Shown: positions 62,404 through 64,000 of the stretch, in pieces | Layout of the letters: each line of letters starts with the position of its first letter | How positions within the stretch are numbered: position 1 is the stretch's first letter | Notes under the pieces: generated by a model | Database searches by the model: none | Told to the model about the DNA's origin: nothing | What the model saw: only the letters and a program-made list of their open reading frames with translations | Position numbers and translations under genes: made by a program | Source: Lethocerus indicus | Taxonomy: Eukaryota > Arthropoda > Insecta > Hemiptera > Belostomatidae | NCBI GenBank assembly: GCA_019843655.1 | Contig: JACDQD010000102.1 | Coordinates: forward strand, 7,201,501-7,265,500 | Reading direction: 5' to 3' | DNA length: 64,000 nucleotides

Positions 62404-64000
62404 GGGGGTGGCTGGGGGGAGGTTTGGTTAATGCTCCTTGCATAATACCCTATTAGCATAAGGGGTACATTACCGGAGAGCCGGAGAGAGGCCGTTTCAA
62501 GAGTTAGACTGTGGCTCTTGTTTTATGTTTCGGGTCAGAGTCCCGCCCATCGCCCTCCGCCGGCGGAGGAAGGAAGAAACCGCCCCCTCTCGATTTTTAC
62601 GGTCTCCGGGAGTATCTGTTTCTCGGAGGAAAGATAACCTAAGGAAGTGTCTTATCGTCGGCAGCCCACAGCCTTGTAGCCTACAGTATCTATTGTCTAG
62701 CTTCTGGCACACAGAAGGAATCTCACCCGCTGATTCACTGTAGAACTGTTTCCTTTTCGAACGCTCCTTATTCAAGACTAAACCACTCTCGGAAAAAATA
62801 TTCCACCGTTTGAATAAAATGAAATTCTCTAAACGAAAGCCACCCTTTGGGAGGTAATGTCATATTTAAGTGAATTATGTTTACGCTTGTGCTCCTTGCG
62901 TGATAAAAAACTTCACCCTCTTTTTGTAGGGATAAAAAATTCGCTTTAGGCGATATTTATAAATAGCAGTCTATATATCATTAGATATATTATATAAGAT
63001 ATCGGAATATTTGTAATATATACATATAGACTATAGGAAAACAATTCAATATCCGTCATCACAAATCCGGCTCGAATGGGAACGTCGGCTCTAAACACGT
63101 TTCTCGACTAAAAGAATCAAAAGAAGTCCTATAAAGGTAACAGATTTAAATGTGCGTTTTGACAGCATGATTTTATATATGTATATATATATATATATAT
63201 ACATTATTATATACATACAATTAGTCTCATTAAATATTTCCGGTCGTGCTTCTCCATTTTCTTGTAATGTACTATTTGGCAATACTATTTTATTTCAGCG
63301 TAACATGGATTGAAAATTATATAGATATAACTGCGTTGTCCCATGTGTCATGATCTGTTGTTAACGGCTGTCGTACCCGTTGGGTGCATTTTGCAGAAAA
63401 CGAATAATGAAATATTGACGGCCGTGAACGAAACTAAGCTTGATTCATGGTTGAATAATGGACGTTGTAAACAAGGAAAGTCAATTATAGGTGCATTCGC
63501 GATTTTCAGTTCGTATATTGGAGAATATACGCCCAGTGTATATACCTGGAAAATATTGTGTTTTAACTAACGCCTTCGCTAGATAGATGAAAAATAAATA
63601 GAACTAAAATCTGATCAGGTTCGGGTATTTGCTAATACCTGGTTTTCAATTGGAAATTTAAAAAACGCACATTGATTGTAAATTTGCAAATTAAAATCGT
63701 TGGGTCATTTAAGTGCTCAAAAGAACATCAGCGGATAACATTTTTCTGAAAATATTTATTTTTACGGTAATATTGTTTGTATTTTTGCTGAAATTTTGGT
63801 CTGCTGGAAGAATGCATGGGACTGGTCAACAAACAGTTTTCCTAGTGGGTGCTATTTTTCTGTTACCTTCAGTATTCAGGGTTAGATTGCTTCTTTGAGC
63901 CGCTTTCCACAAAAATGGATGAGTTATCTGGACTGAAAGGAACAAAAAATTATCGGAGCTGAAGTTGAAGGGAAAAAAGTATAAAGAATAATGTTTTCAA
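62404..64000. other. Non-coding stretch to the window end
   Basis: A GC-rich patch continues to about 62,720 with frames on both strands (92 and 72 codons) and no domain. The remainder is AT-rich and includes a TA run at 63,173-63,201. A 61-codon hydrophobic frame near the end is expected from base composition. Confidence 0.35.
63173..63201. repeat. TA microsatellite
   Basis: Alternating TA over about 29 bases with one G interruption. Confidence 0.85.

Noticed and set aside
1..64000. tRNA, rRNA, CRISPR array, reverse transcriptase or transposase genes
   Set aside because: Looked for tRNA B-box strings such as GGTTCGAATCC, repeat-spacer periodicity and familiar transposon protein motifs among the open frames. 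None was convincing.

Overview
The window looks like arthropod, most likely insect, nuclear DNA. It is AT-rich with scattered GC-rich patches that keep their CpG dinucleotides. It has intron-type splice signals, simple-sequence tracts, a short interstitial TTAGG stretch and one cuticular-protein gene with a canonical insect promoter. No bacterial or viral gene order, rRNA, tRNA, CRISPR array or transposon coding sequence was recognised. Most of the 64 kb is intergenic or intronic. The longest open frames (163-188 codons) are what chance allows in this much sequence.

The one gene supported end to end is on the minus strand at 58,540-59,590. It has a TATA box, an arthropod initiator, a two-codon first exon, an exon with a signal peptide and Pro/Tyr-rich segment, a third exon with a partial Rebers-Riddiford (chitin_bind_4) motif, and an AATAAA signal. 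It encodes a secreted protein of 165 residues. Four further short frames bounded by good splice signals (7.53 kb +, 29.7 kb -, 56.4 kb +, 57.7 kb -) are listed as tentative exons of genes that cannot be named.

The most notable content is a dispersed repeat family of about 300-340 bp. Copies or fragments lie at 4.1, 20.7, 31.4, 38.8, 41.3, 51.9 and 56.8 kb. It carries the core of a type I hammerhead ribozyme: CUGAAGA, a short stem II, GAAA, a palindromic stem III (ACCGGU) and a C at the cleavage position, closed by a 4-5 bp helix I. One copy (38.9 kb) keeps helix I through a compensatory base change. Several copies are foldbacks with two inverted arms, and one of these has two divergent ribozyme cores. 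Independent hammerhead-like cores of other sequence occur at 38.56 kb, 61.66 kb and, decayed, at 4.95 kb. This is the pattern known for Penelope-like elements and the small non-autonomous retrozymes. No reverse transcriptase was seen, so any copies would depend on enzymes encoded elsewhere.

Layout: 1-4.1 kb non-coding; 4.1-5 kb ribozyme repeats; 5-31 kb gene-poor with two tentative exons and a repeat pair (14.2/28.5 kb); 31.4-41.6 kb three ribozyme foldback or solo copies amid GC-rich patches and a pyrimidine tract; 41.6-56 kb gene-poor with diverged duplications (45.8/47.2 and 52.5/53.9 kb) and one more copy; 56-59.6 kb the gene-bearing interval; 59.6-64 kb non-coding with a large hammerhead-like structure at 61.6 kb.
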